From Castellaniella denitrificans (GTDB taxonomy: Bacteria > Pseudomonadota > Gammaproteobacteria > Burkholderiales > Burkholderiaceae_B), in the NCBI RefSeq assembly GCF_042653765.1, contig NZ_JBHSEZ010000001.1, positions 1 to 64,000 of the forward strand: DNA of 64,000 nucleotides. Reading direction: 5' to 3'. A program made the translations under genes and the position numbers. The notes beneath the pieces were generated by a model. That model saw nothing but the letters and a program-made list of their open reading frames with translations. It ran no database searches and was not told the origin of the DNA. Of the stretch, positions 21,861 to 30,469 are shown one piece after another (the first letter of the stretch is position 1; the number at the start of each line of letters is the position of its first letter).

Positions 21861-22937
21861 ATGACTTCCACACCGCATCACCAGGGCTCGCAGCGCTGCG
21901 GCCTGGACGCCCTCGGCCAGTTCGACGAGATCGTCGACGTGCGCACGCCGGCCGAATACGCCGACGACCACATCCCCGGCGCCCTGAGCGCGCCCGTGCT
22001 CAGCAACGAGGAACGCGTCCTGATCGGCACCATGTATGCCCGGGAATCGCCCTTCAAGGCCACGCGCCTGGGCGCCGCCCTGGTCGCGCGCCACATCGCC
22101 GAATACCTGGAGACGATCTTCGCCGACCGCCCGCGCAGTTGGCGGCCGCTGATCTACTGCTGGCGCGGCGGCAAGCGCTCGGGCGCCATGACCGCCTGGT
22201 TCAACCTGATCGGCTGGCGCGCGCGCCAGTTGGACGGCGGCTACAAGACCTGGCGCCGCCACGTGATCGACACCCTCGCCGAGCGCCCGGCCGGCCTGGA
22301 CTGCGTCGTGCTGACCGGCCCCACCGGCTCGGGCAAGACCCGCCTGCTGCAATCGCTGGGTGCGGCCGGCGCCCAGATCCTGGACCTGGAGGGCCTGGCG
22401 CGCCATCGCGGCTCGCTGCTGGGCGCGCTGCCGGACCGGCCGCAACCCAGCCAGCGCGGCTTCGAGTCCGCCCTGCTCCAGGCCATCGAGGCCCTGGACC
22501 CGGCCCGGCCCGTCTTCGTCGAGGCCGAGAGCCGGCGCATCGGCCAGGTGAGCCTGCCCGACACGCTGCTGCATGCCATGCACGCCGGCCGCTGCGTGCG
22601 CGTACGCGCGGCCCTGCCGCAGCGGGTCTCGTTCCTGCTGCAGGACTACGCCCACCTGTTCGACGCGCCGGACGACTTCGGCCGGACCCTGGAACGGCTG
22701 ATCGGCCTGCACAGCCGCCAGACGGTCCGCGACTGGCAGGCCCTGATCGCCGCGGGCCGGCGCGCCGAGCTGTTCCAGGCGCTGGTGGAAACCCACTACG
22801 ATCCCGCCTACCGCCGCAGCAGCGATACCCACTACGCCGGCCTGGACCGGGCCATGACGTTCGACTACGACCCCACCGCCGACGACGGCCACGCCCAGGC
22901 TCGCGCCCTGATCGAACAGTTGCGCGTCCCGGCCTGA
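21861..22937 (+). CDS. mnmH: tRNA 2-selenouridine(34) synthase MnmH
   Basis: Rhodanese-domain enzyme (358 residues) that replaces sulfur by selenium in 2-thiouridine at the wobble position of some tRNAs, using selenophosphate. The rhodanese part (FDEIVDVRTPAEYADDHIPG) carries the active-site cysteine in IYCWRGGKRSGAM near residue 97. A P-loop follows (VVLTGPTGSGKTRLLQSLG, about residues 151-169). It lies 34 bases upstream of selD, which makes the selenium donor, and it works on the thiolated product of MnmA, encoded at 49963-51081. Confidence 0.94.
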   Translation: MTSTPHHQGSQRCGLDALGQFDEIVDVRTPAEYADDHIPGALSAPVLSNEERVLIGTMYARESPFKATRLGAALVARHIAEYLETIFADRPRSWRPLIYCWRGGKRSGAMTAWFNLIGWRARQLDGGYKTWRRHVIDTLAERPAGLDCVVLTGPTGSGKTRLLQSLGAAGAQILDLEGLARHRGSLLGALPDRPQPSQRGFESALLQAIEALDPARPVFVEAESRRIGQVSLPDTLLHAMHAGRCVRVRAALPQRVSFLLQDYAHLFDAPDDFGRTLERLIGLHSRQTVRDWQALIAAGRRAELFQALVETHYDPAYRRSSDTHYAGLDRAMTFDYDPTADDGHAQARALIEQLRVPA

Positions 22938-22971
22938 ACTCCGCCCTTCCCTTCCCGGATCATCCGCCTCC

Positions 22972-24033
22972 ATGAACGCCCCCGACACCACGAATCCCGT
23001 TCCCCGACTGACCTCGCTGTCCCACGGCGGCGGCTGCGGCTGCAAGATCGCCCCGGACGTGCTGGCGCGCCTGATGCGCGACGCCCTGCCCGCCGGGGCG
23101 TTTCCCGACCTGCTGGTGGGCACGCAGTCATCCGACGACGCCGCCGTCTACCGCATCAACGACGAGCAGGCGCTGATCGCCACGACCGATTTCTTCATGC
23201 CCATCGTCGACGATCCGCGCGACTTCGGCCGCATCGCCGCGACCAACGCGCTGTCGGACGTCTACGCCATGGGCGGGCGCCCGATCCTGGCGCTGGCCAT
23301 CGTCGGCATGCCGATCAAGACCCTGCCGCACGACACCATCGCCGCCATCCTGGCGGGCGGCGCCTCGGTCTGCCAGCAGGCCGGCATCCCCATCGCGGGC
23401 GGCCATTCGATCGACTCCGTGGAGCCGATCTACGGCCTGGCGGTCATCGGCCTGGCGCACCCGGACCGCATCAAGCGCAACGACCGCGCCCGCGCGGGCG
23501 ACGTCCTGATCCTGAGCAAGCCCCTGGGCGTGGGCATCCTGTCGGCCGCCCTGAAGAAGGACCGGCTCGACGCCGAAGGCTACCGCGCCATGATCGACAG
23601 CGCCACCCGGCTGAACACCCCGGGCGCGCGCCTGGCCGGGCTCGACGCCGTGCATGCCCTGACCGACGTGACCGGCTTCGGCCTGCTGGGCCACGCCCTG
23701 GAAATGTGCCGGGGATCGGGCCTGCGCGCCGAGGTGTCCTACGCCGACCTGCCCTGGCTGGCGCCCGCCCCCGACCTGGCCCGCGAAGGCATCCGCACCG
23801 GCGCGTCCGAGCGCAACTGGAACGCCTGCGGCGCCGAGGCCACCCTGGACGCCGGCCTGCCCGACGAGGCCCGCGCCCTGCTGACCGATCCGCAGACTTC
23901 CGGCGGCCTGCTGGTCGCCTGCGCGCCGGAGGCCGCCGACGAGGTCCTCGCCCTGCTGCGCGCCGACGGCTTCGCGCGGGCCGCCCGCATCGGGCGCCTG
24001 GAAGCCGGCCCCGCCCATATTCGGGTATCCTGA
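22972..24033 (+). CDS. selD: Selenide, water dikinase SelD
   Basis: Makes selenophosphate from selenide and ATP for MnmH (and for selenocysteine synthesis if present elsewhere). The 353-residue protein has the N-terminal HGGGCGCKIAPDVL with catalytic Cys22 and Lys25; it is a cysteine, not a selenocysteine, form. AIR-synthase-type ATP-binding motifs follow (SDDAAVYRINDEQALIATTD and ALTDVTGFGLLGHALEM). The C-terminal motif TDPQTSGGLLVACAPE is also present. It sits in a short operon with mnmH. Confidence 0.96.
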   Translation: MNAPDTTNPVPRLTSLSHGGGCGCKIAPDVLARLMRDALPAGAFPDLLVGTQSSDDAAVYRINDEQALIATTDFFMPIVDDPRDFGRIAATNALSDVYAMGGRPILALAIVGMPIKTLPHDTIAAILAGGASVCQQAGIPIAGGHSIDSVEPIYGLAVIGLAHPDRIKRNDRARAGDVLILSKPLGVGILSAALKKDRLDAEGYRAMIDSATRLNTPGARLAGLDAVHALTDVTGFGLLGHALEMCRGSGLRAEVSYADLPWLAPAPDLAREGIRTGASERNWNACGAEATLDAGLPDEARALLTDPQTSGGLLVACAPEAADEVLALLRADGFARAARIGRLEAGPAHIRVS

Positions 24034-24058
24034 TCCAGTCCCCCTCTTCGGAGCCCCC

Positions 24059-25570
24059 ATGGCCGATCCCCTGATCATCGCCCGCAACGCCGACGCCCAG
24101 GCCGCCCTGCTGCCCCAGCTGGCCAACCGCCACGGCTGCATCACCGGCGCCACCGGCACCGGCAAGACCGTCACCCTGCAGGTCCTGGCCGAATCGTTCT
24201 CGCGCATCGGCACGCCGGTCTTCATGGCCGACGTCAAGGGCGATCTCTCGGGCATTTCCCAGGCGGGCGCCGCCTCGCCCAAGCTCGCCCGGCGCCTGGC
24301 CGACCTGGGCCTGCCCGAACCCGCGTGGGGCGGCAGTCCGACGACACTCTGGGACATCTTCGGCGAACAGGGCCACCCGATCCGCGCCACGGTGTCCGAC
24401 CTGGGACCGCTGCTGCTGTCGCGCATGCTGGACCTGAACGACACCCAGGAAGGCGTGCTGACCCTGGCCTTCCGCGTCGCCGACGACGAGGGCCTGCTGA
24501 TCCTGGACCTGAAGGACCTGCGTTCCATGCTGCAGTACGTGGCCGACCACGCCGCCGAACTGCGCACCCGCTACGGCCAGGTGTCCCCGGCATCCATCGG
24601 CGCCATCCAGCGCAGCCTGCTGCGCCTGGAGTCCGAGGGCGCCGAGACCTTCTTCGGCGAGCCCATGCTCGACGTCTTCGACTGGATGCGCACCGACGCG
24701 CAGGGCCGCGGCATGGTCAACATCCTGGCCGCCGACCGGCTGATGCAGTCCCCGCGCCTGTACGCCGTCTTCCTGCTGTGGATGCTGGCCGACCTGTACG
24801 AACGCCTGCCGGAAGTGGGCGACCTGGACAAGCCCAAGCTGGTGTTCTTCTTCGACGAAGCCCACCTGCTGTTCAAGGACGCGCCCACCGCCCTGCTGGA
24901 AAAGATCGAGCAGGTCGTGCGCCTGATCCGCTCCAAGGGCGTGGGGGTGTATTTCGTCAGCCAGAACCCGACCGACATCCCCGACACCGTGCTAGGCCAG
25001 CTGGGCCACCGCGTGCAGCACGCCCTGCGAGCCTACACCCCCCGCGACCAGAAGGCCGTCAAGACCGCCGCGCAGACCATGCGGCCCAATCCCGGGCTGG
25101 ACATCGAGGCCGCGATCACCGAACTGGCCGTGGGCGAGGCCCTGGTGTCCCTGCTGGATCCCAAGGGCCAGCCCACCCCCACGCAGCGCGTCTGGATGGC
25201 CGCCCCCGGCAGCCGCATCGGACCGGCCACGGCGGCGGAACGCCAGGCCCTGCTGGGCGCCTCGACGCTGGCCGGCAAGTACGACCAGGCCCTGGACCGC
25301 GAATCCGCCTACGAGATCCTGCTGCAGCGCGCCCGGTCCGGCGCCGAGGCGCCCGCGGGAACCGGGGGCGGCGCCGGCCGCACCGAGCCGGCCGCCCAGG
25401 ACAATGGCATCACCGGCGTCCTGGGCGACTTCCTGTTCGGCTCCACCGGACCGCGCGGCGGCCGCCGCGACGGGGTGGTGCAGTCGGTCGCCAAGAGCAT
25501 GGTGCGCAACGCCGCCAACCAGCTGGTGCGAGGCCTGCTGGGATCCCTGGTCGGCGGACGGCGGCGCTGA
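24059..25570 (+). CDS. HerA-like ATPase, DUF853 family
   Basis: A 503-residue P-loop ATPase of the helicase HerA-like C-terminal (DUF853, E. coli YjgR-like) family. Walker A is GATGTGKTVTLQVLAESFSR (about residues 31-50), followed by VFMADVKGDLSGISQAG. Walker B is KLVFFFDEAHLLFKD (about 262-276), and YFVSQNPTDIPD is the sensor-like region. The C-terminus is Gly/Arg rich. It starts 25 bases after selD. Cellular role is unknown; the family is widespread and its members are described only as putative ATPases. Confidence 0.9.
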   Translation: MADPLIIARNADAQAALLPQLANRHGCITGATGTGKTVTLQVLAESFSRIGTPVFMADVKGDLSGISQAGAASPKLARRLADLGLPEPAWGGSPTTLWDIFGEQGHPIRATVSDLGPLLLSRMLDLNDTQEGVLTLAFRVADDEGLLILDLKDLRSMLQYVADHAAELRTRYGQVSPASIGAIQRSLLRLESEGAETFFGEPMLDVFDWMRTDAQGRGMVNILAADRLMQSPRLYAVFLLWMLADLYERLPEVGDLDKPKLVFFFDEAHLLFKDAPTALLEKIEQVVRLIRSKGVGVYFVSQNPTDIPDTVLGQLGHRVQHALRAYTPRDQKAVKTAAQTMRPNPGLDIEAAITELAVGEALVSLLDPKGQPTPTQRVWMAAPGSRIGPATAAERQALLGASTLAGKYDQALDRESAYEILLQRARSGAEAPAGTGGGAGRTEPAAQDNGITGVLGDFLFGSTGPRGGRRDGVVQSVAKSMVRNAANQLVRGLLGSLVGGRRR

Positions 25571-25585
25571 GCCAGCCAGGACAGG

Positions 25586-26194
25586 ATGTCCATGCCGGCC
25601 CGCACTCCCGCCCCCGCTTCCGCCGGACACGCCGCGGCGGACCTCGCGCGCTGCCGCTGGTGCACCGGCGACCCGCTGTACGTGCGCTACCACGACACCG
25701 AATGGGGCGTGCCCTCGCGCGATCCCCGGCACCTGTTCGAGATGCTGATCCTGGAAGGCTTCCAGGCGGGCCTGTCCTGGCTCACCATCCTGCGCCGGCG
25801 CGAGGCCCTGCGCGCCGCCCTGCTGGACTTCGACCCGGAAGCCCTGGCGCGCACCGACGAGGCCTGGGTCCAGGACCGCATGCAGGACGCCGCCATCATC
25901 CGCAACCGGCTCAAGCTGCGCGCCGCCGGCGCCAACGCCCGCGCCTGGCTGGCCCTGCCCGACCCGGTCGGCCTGGTCTGGTCCGTGGTCGGCGGCCGGC
26001 CGGTCATCCATCACTACGCCGCCCCGGAAGACGCGCCCGTCGCCGGCCCCGAGGCCGAGGCCCTGAGCCGCCTGCTCAAGCGCCACGGCTTCACCTTCGT
26101 CGGCCCGACCATCTGCCAGTCCTACCTGCAGGCCATCGGCTGCCTGATGGACCACACCACGGACTGCCATCGCCATCGGGCGCTGGCGGGATGA
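25586..26194 (+). CDS. tag: DNA-3-methyladenine glycosylase I
   Basis: Removes 3-methyladenine from alkylated DNA as the first step of base-excision repair. At 202 residues it contains the diagnostic RCRWCTGDPLYVRYHDTEWG (about residues 20-39, with a zinc cysteine and the damage-pocket region). FQAGLSWLTILRRREALRAA and the C-terminal zinc motif MDHTTDCHRHRAL also match. An N-terminal Pro/Ala-rich stretch of about 18 residues precedes the domain, so a later start is conceivable, but MSMPARTP is the only upstream ATG pair. It lies 15 bases after the HerA-like gene. Confidence 0.95.
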   Translation: MSMPARTPAPASAGHAAADLARCRWCTGDPLYVRYHDTEWGVPSRDPRHLFEMLILEGFQAGLSWLTILRRREALRAALLDFDPEALARTDEAWVQDRMQDAAIIRNRLKLRAAGANARAWLALPDPVGLVWSVVGGRPVIHHYAAPEDAPVAGPEAEALSRLLKRHGFTFVGPTICQSYLQAIGCLMDHTTDCHRHRALAG

Positions 26195-26222
26195 CGCCCG
26201 CGCAAGCGCCCCGCCAGGCCGC

Positions 26223-26678
26223 ATGGACATGGAGCCCCGCGACGCGCCCCCGGCCCAGGCCGATCCGGCCCTGGCACGGGCCTACCGGGCCGCGCACTAC
26301 CGCATCGACTCCGATCCGCCGCTCGTGCTGCGCATCGGCCAGGCGCACCCGGCGCTGCGAACCCTGTTTCCCCTGGGCGGCGTCTTCCTGACCGCCTGCA
26401 ACCCGCGCAGCCGCCGCCTGCGCCCCGCCGCCAACGCCCGCCGCATGCGCGCCCTGAGGCGGGCGGTCGAACGGCTGGGCCTCGCCTGGCTGCCGGGCCG
26501 GGGCCTGGACCCCGCAGGCCTGTGGCCCGACGAACCCAGCCTGTGGATTCCGGCGCTGTCCCCGGACGAAGGGCTGCGGCTGGCGCGCCGCTTCGGGCAG
26601 AACGCCCTGGTCTGGTGCGGACCGGACACGGTGGCGCGGTTGGCATGGGTCAGCCCGCCGGCCGCGCGCATCTGCTAA
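26223..26678 (+). CDS. DUF3293 domain-containing protein
   Basis: A 151-residue cytoplasmic protein matching the DUF3293 pattern. It has an N-terminal AYRAAHYRIDSDPPLVLRIG, the hallmark GGVFLTACNPRSRRL (about residues 51-65), and WCGPDTVARLAWVSP near the end. Function is unknown. It follows tag by 28 bases and may be co-transcribed with it. No transmembrane segment or signal peptide is seen. Confidence 0.78.
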   Translation: MDMEPRDAPPAQADPALARAYRAAHYRIDSDPPLVLRIGQAHPALRTLFPLGGVFLTACNPRSRRLRPAANARRMRALRRAVERLGLAWLPGRGLDPAGLWPDEPSLWIPALSPDEGLRLARRFGQNALVWCGPDTVARLAWVSPPAARIC

Positions 26679-26714
26679 GGTAGCCGGATCGCCCGATTCC
26701 ACGGAAGCCCGCCC

Positions 26715-28409
26715 ATGCATTCGATCTTCAGCCGCCACACCGCCTTTTACGCCGTCATCGCGCTCACCGTGCTGTGCGCCCTGCTGGCCCTGTCCTTCAG
26801 CGCCGGCTGGTGGCTGCCCTGCCTGCTGTTCCTGGGCCTGAGCCTGCTGGGGGTCTACGACCTGAACCAGACCCGGCACGCCATCCGCCGCAACTACCCG
26901 GTGATCGGCAACCTGCGCTTCCTGTTCGAATTCATCCGTCCGGAGGTGCGCCAGTATTTCTTCGAGGACGACACGCTCAAGCTGCCCTTCTCGCGCGTGG
27001 ACCGGTCCCTGGTGTACCAGCGCGCCAAGCAGCAGATGGACCAGCGTCCCTTCGGCACGCAGGGCGACGTCTACGGCAACGACTACGAGTGGATCAACCA
27101 CGCCATGGTCCCGGCCCACGTCCGGGACAGCGACTTCCGCACCACCGTCGGCGGACCGGACTGTACGCGGCCCGTGGACCTATCGGTCTTCAACATTTCC
27201 GCCATGAGCTTCGGCGCGCTGTCGGCCAACGCCGTCATGGCGCTGAACAAGGGCGCGGCGATCGGCCATTTCGCCCACGACACGGGCGAGGGCGGCGTCA
27301 GCCGCTACCACCTGGAGCACGGCGGCGACCTGATCTGGAACATCGGCTCGGGCTACTTCGGCTGCCGCAACCTGGACGGCAGCTTCTCCGAGGAACGGTT
27401 CGCCGACATGGCCCGGCGGGACAATATCCGCATGATCGAGATCAAGCTGTCCCAGGGCGCCAAGCCAGGCCACGGCGGCATCCTTCCCGCGCCCAAGGTC
27501 ACGCCCGAGATCGCCGCCGCGCGCGGCGTGCCGGTCGGCGAGGACTGCGTGTCCCCTTCCAGCCACAGCGCCTTCGGCACCCCCATCGAAATGATGCATT
27601 TCATCGTCCGCCTGCGCGAACTGTCCGGCGGCAAGCCGGTCGGCTTCAAGCTGTGCATCGGCCACCCCTGGGAATGGTTCGCCATCGCCAAGGCCATGCT
27701 CGCCACCGGCATCACGCCCGATTTCATCGTGGTCGACGGCGCCGAGGGCGGCACGGGCGCCGCGCCCATCGAGTTCGTCGACCACGTCGGCACGCCGCTG
27801 CGCGAAGGCCTGCGCCTGGTCCACAACACGCTGGTGGGCATCGGCCTGCGCGAACGCATCCGGCTGGGCGCCTCGGGCAAGGTCATCAGCGCCTTCGACA
27901 TGGCGCGCCTGATGGCACTGGGCGCGGACTGGTGCAACAGCGCGCGGGCCTACATGTTCGCCATCGGCTGCATCCAGGCCCAGACCTGCCACACCGGCCG
28001 CTGCCCCACCGGCGTCACCACCCAGGATCCCAAGCGCCAGCAGGCGCTGGTGGTGGCCGACAAATCCGTGCGCGTGGCCAACTACCACGCCAACACGCTC
28101 AAGGCCCTGGGCGAACTGCTGGGCGCGGCCGGCCTGACCCATCCCAACCAGCTGCGCCCGCACCACATCGCGCGGCGCATCGCAAACGGCGAAGTGCGCG
28201 TCCTGTCCGCCCTGTTCCCCGACCTGGAAAAGGGCGAGCTGCTGGAAGGCCGGTTCCGCAACACGATCTTCCGCACCGCCTGGCCCATGGCGCAGGCCGA
28301 ATCCTTCGAACCGCTGTACAGCCTGAGCGCGGCCCTGTCCGGGCACGCCGACACGGCCGTCGCTCCGGACCGGGATCCATCGGCCCCGCGGGAGACCGGC
28401 ACGGCGTGA
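26715..28409 (+). CDS. FMN-binding glutamate synthase family protein
   Basis: A 564-residue stand-alone GltB-like protein. Two N-terminal hydrophobic segments (about 12-50) anchor it in the membrane. The rest is the FMN-binding alpha/beta barrel of glutamate synthase: NISAMSFGALSANAVMALNK, GEGGVSRYHLEHGGDLIWNI, IEIKLSQGAKPGHGGILP, then VVDGAEGGTGAAPIEF. The iron-sulfur cysteine motif is QAQTCHTGRCPTGVTTQDP. It lacks the glutaminase and C-terminal domains of true GltB, so it is an oxidoreductase of undetermined substrate. Confidence 0.88.
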   Translation: MHSIFSRHTAFYAVIALTVLCALLALSFSAGWWLPCLLFLGLSLLGVYDLNQTRHAIRRNYPVIGNLRFLFEFIRPEVRQYFFEDDTLKLPFSRVDRSLVYQRAKQQMDQRPFGTQGDVYGNDYEWINHAMVPAHVRDSDFRTTVGGPDCTRPVDLSVFNISAMSFGALSANAVMALNKGAAIGHFAHDTGEGGVSRYHLEHGGDLIWNIGSGYFGCRNLDGSFSEERFADMARRDNIRMIEIKLSQGAKPGHGGILPAPKVTPEIAAARGVPVGEDCVSPSSHSAFGTPIEMMHFIVRLRELSGGKPVGFKLCIGHPWEWFAIAKAMLATGITPDFIVVDGAEGGTGAAPIEFVDHVGTPLREGLRLVHNTLVGIGLRERIRLGASGKVISAFDMARLMALGADWCNSARAYMFAIGCIQAQTCHTGRCPTGVTTQDPKRQQALVVADKSVRVANYHANTLKALGELLGAAGLTHPNQLRPHHIARRIANGEVRVLSALFPDLEKGELLEGRFRNTIFRTAWPMAQAESFEPLYSLSAALSGHADTAVAPDRDPSAPRETGTA

Positions 28410-28540
28410 AGCCGTCCGCCAGCCGGGCGACGGGCCTCATGGGCCGCATTAGGGAATTCACCTATGGCCTGGATTCCGGGCCGATCTATACTGGAACCGC
28501 TACCCGATGGTAGTCCATCACGCCTCAGGGCGTTGACTTT

Positions 28541-28605
28541 GCACCGCTCCCATGCGGTGCCGCTGCCCAAAGCGGCAGCAAGGCCCCGCCAAAAGGCGGG
28601 GCCTT
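28541..28605 (+). ncRNA. Three stacked perfect hairpins, possible small RNA 3' part or terminator array
   Basis: In 65 bases there are three consecutive perfect stem-loops. GCACCGC/GCGGTGC is at 28541-28560. GCTGCC/GGCAGC is at 28562-28579. The 11-bp AAGGCCCCGCC/GGCGGGGCCTT with loop AAAA is at 28580-28605. A TATACT box lies about 50 bases upstream at 28487-28492 without a good -35. The last hairpin can terminate both the preceding plus-strand gene and the minus-strand diguanylate cyclase, but neither side has a real U-tract. Calling it an RNA is speculative. The other bases of 28410-28540 show no gene. Confidence 0.35.
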
Positions 28606-28610
28606 CGCAT

Positions 28611-30176
28611 TCAGGGGCCGCCCGCCAGTTCCACCCGGTTGCGCCCGCCCTGCTTGGCCCGGTACAGTGCCCGGTCGGCGGCCTTCAGCGTCTGCTCCGC
28701 ATCGCCCCCATCCCAGACCGCCACTCCGGCCGACAAGCTCACGACTTCGTCTCCCAGCATCCGCTCGCGCTCCATCCCGGCCCGCAGGCGCTCCGCGATC
28801 CGGGCGGCCCCATCCAGGTCGGTCTCCGGCAGGACCACCAGGAATTCCTCGCCGCCCAGGCGGAACAGCGCGTCGTCCTGGCGCGCCTGCGCCCGCATCA
28901 GGTCGGCCAGCCCGGCGATCACCCGATCGCCCATGTCGTGGCCATGGCGGTCATTGACCCGCTTGAAGAAATCGATGTCCAGCTCCACCACGGCGAACGG
29001 CCGCCGCAGCTCTTCCAGAGCCTTCAGGGCGACCTCCAGCCCGCGCCGGTTGCCCAGCCCCGTCAAGGGGTCCGTATGCGCGGCGCTGTGGAGCTCGCCC
29101 ATCCGGGTGCGGACCTGCCCGTATCCTTCCAGCAGGCCCCCGCGCAGGCGCCGCGCTTCCAGGTACCAGCAGTTCACGGCGGCGATCCGCTGCAGGCCGC
29201 CGTCCTGGTAACCGTCCCGGACGATCCGCGACAGCTCGCCCAGGGGACGGGAGATCCAGCCCGACAGCAGCCACAGCAGGGCGAGCAGCGCCAGGGCCGG
29301 CCATACCGCCAGCCGCAGCACCCGCAGCATCAGATCGTTCAGCCCCCGCAGGGCGGCGCTCACCGGACGCTGCACCACCACGCCCCAGTCGGCCGCGGCC
29401 ACGTGGGCATATCCGGCCAGCATGTCCACGCCGCGGCTGTTCACCAGCCGCATCTGGCCTGAACGGCCCTTGCCGACGGCCTCGATCACGGAATTGTTCA
29501 GCACGACCGTGCCGATGCGATCGGTTTCCGGGTGGTACAGGAGCCGCCCGCTCGAATCGACCACGTAGACATAGGTCCCGTCGCGGAAGTACTGCTCGCT
29601 CGCCAGACGCTGCAGGCCGCCGTCGGCCCTCAGGTACATCGTCGCCGACAGGCGGCCCAGGGGATGGCCCGCCGGGTCGAACAGGGGCTGGGAGATCACG
29701 ATGGCCAGATTGCCCAGCACCGTCACGAACGGCGCGCTGATCGTCGACACCCGCTCGTCGACCAGGCCGCGCCACTGCGCCGAATCCAGCCGGCGGCCCT
29801 TCAGGCCGAGCGATTCCGGCGAGGCGGCGCGCACGACGCCCTGCATGTCCACCACCGTCACGGCGTTGAAGCCCAGTTCCAGATGGCGCAGCCGGTCGAC
29901 CTCGGCCTGCTGCACGGCCGGCGTCATCCCCGAGCGCACCATCAGGCCGGCCGCGTAGGCCAGATTGTTCTGCGCCCGCAGCAGCAGGTCGGACGTCGTC
30001 CTGGCGAGCTTGGTGGCGAAGGCCTCGTTGGCGTCCAGCGTGCTGGCCATCAGCTGCTGGCGCTGCACCTGGTAGGCCCCGGCCATCCCGCCCGCCAGCA
30101 TCACCGCCGCGCTGAATACGGCCAGCAGCAGGATGAGGTGTCGCAGGTTGATTCCGGCTGATCGTCGGATGCGCAT
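28611..30176 (-). CDS. Diguanylate cyclase with periplasmic sensor domain
   Basis: Membrane GGDEF enzyme of 521 residues that makes the second messenger c-di-GMP. A first membrane segment is near residues 12-34, a dCache-like periplasmic sensor spans about 40-280, and a second segment is near 290-310 (LAVWPALALLALLWLLSGWI). The catalytic domain from about 370 has HTDPLTGLGNRRGLEVALK, VVELDIDFFKRVNDRHGHD and the active-site GGEEF. The inhibitory RxxD site (RQDD) lies five residues upstream, so feedback control is likely. The periplasmic ligand is unknown. The gene stands alone. Confidence 0.92.
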   Translation of the reverse strand: MRIRRSAGINLRHLILLLAVFSAAVMLAGGMAGAYQVQRQQLMASTLDANEAFATKLARTTSDLLLRAQNNLAYAAGLMVRSGMTPAVQQAEVDRLRHLELGFNAVTVVDMQGVVRAASPESLGLKGRRLDSAQWRGLVDERVSTISAPFVTVLGNLAIVISQPLFDPAGHPLGRLSATMYLRADGGLQRLASEQYFRDGTYVYVVDSSGRLLYHPETDRIGTVVLNNSVIEAVGKGRSGQMRLVNSRGVDMLAGYAHVAAADWGVVVQRPVSAALRGLNDLMLRVLRLAVWPALALLALLWLLSGWISRPLGELSRIVRDGYQDGGLQRIAAVNCWYLEARRLRGGLLEGYGQVRTRMGELHSAAHTDPLTGLGNRRGLEVALKALEELRRPFAVVELDIDFFKRVNDRHGHDMGDRVIAGLADLMRAQARQDDALFRLGGEEFLVVLPETDLDGAARIAERLRAGMERERMLGDEVVSLSAGVAVWDGGDAEQTLKAADRALYRAKQGGRNRVELAGGP

Positions 30177-30285
30177 CCGCTGGCTCTCCTTCCGGGGACA
30201 GCCCCGCCTCGACCTTTACTTTAACCTTGAACTATACGCCAGGCGGCATGGCCCGCCGCGTCATCATGCGCCCCCGCCGGGCGAC

Positions 30286-30314
30286 TTGCGCACCGAAAAT
30301 TCACCCCCTATAAT
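30286..30314 (+). promoter_or_regulatory. Promoter of tRNA-Met
   Basis: TTGCGC (30286-30291) and a perfect TATAAT (30309-30314) are separated by 17 bases, ending 10 bases before the mature tRNA 5' end. Confidence 0.75.
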
Positions 30315-30324
30315 GGCGTGCTTT

Positions 30325-30401
30325 GGCGCATTAGCTCAGCCGGTTAGAGCGACGGAATCATAATCCGCAGGTCCCCTGTTCGAATCAGGGATGCGCCACC
30401 A
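30325..30401 (+). tRNA. tRNA-Met (CAT), elongator type
   Basis: A 77-nt tRNA. Acceptor GGCGCAT / ATGCGCC, D-arm GCTCAGCCGGTTAGAGC, anticodon loop ATCATAA (anticodon CAT), T-arm CCCTGTTCGAATCAGGG, CCA encoded. A CAT anticodon could also be the lysidine-modified tRNA-Ile2. The fully paired acceptor end argues against initiator tRNA. Confidence 0.92.
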
Positions 30402-30409
30402 GAAATGCC

Positions 30410-30443
30410 AAGGGCCTAGCGATCACTCGCTAGGCCCTTTTCC
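30410..30443 (+). terminator. Rho-independent terminator after tRNA-Met
   Basis: AAGGGCCTAGCGA / TCGCTAGGCCCTT is a 13-bp perfect stem with loop TCAC and a following TTCC, 8 bases after the tRNA. Confidence 0.9.
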
Positions 30444-30469
30444 ATTCCCTTTGGGCCCACCAGCGTTCC

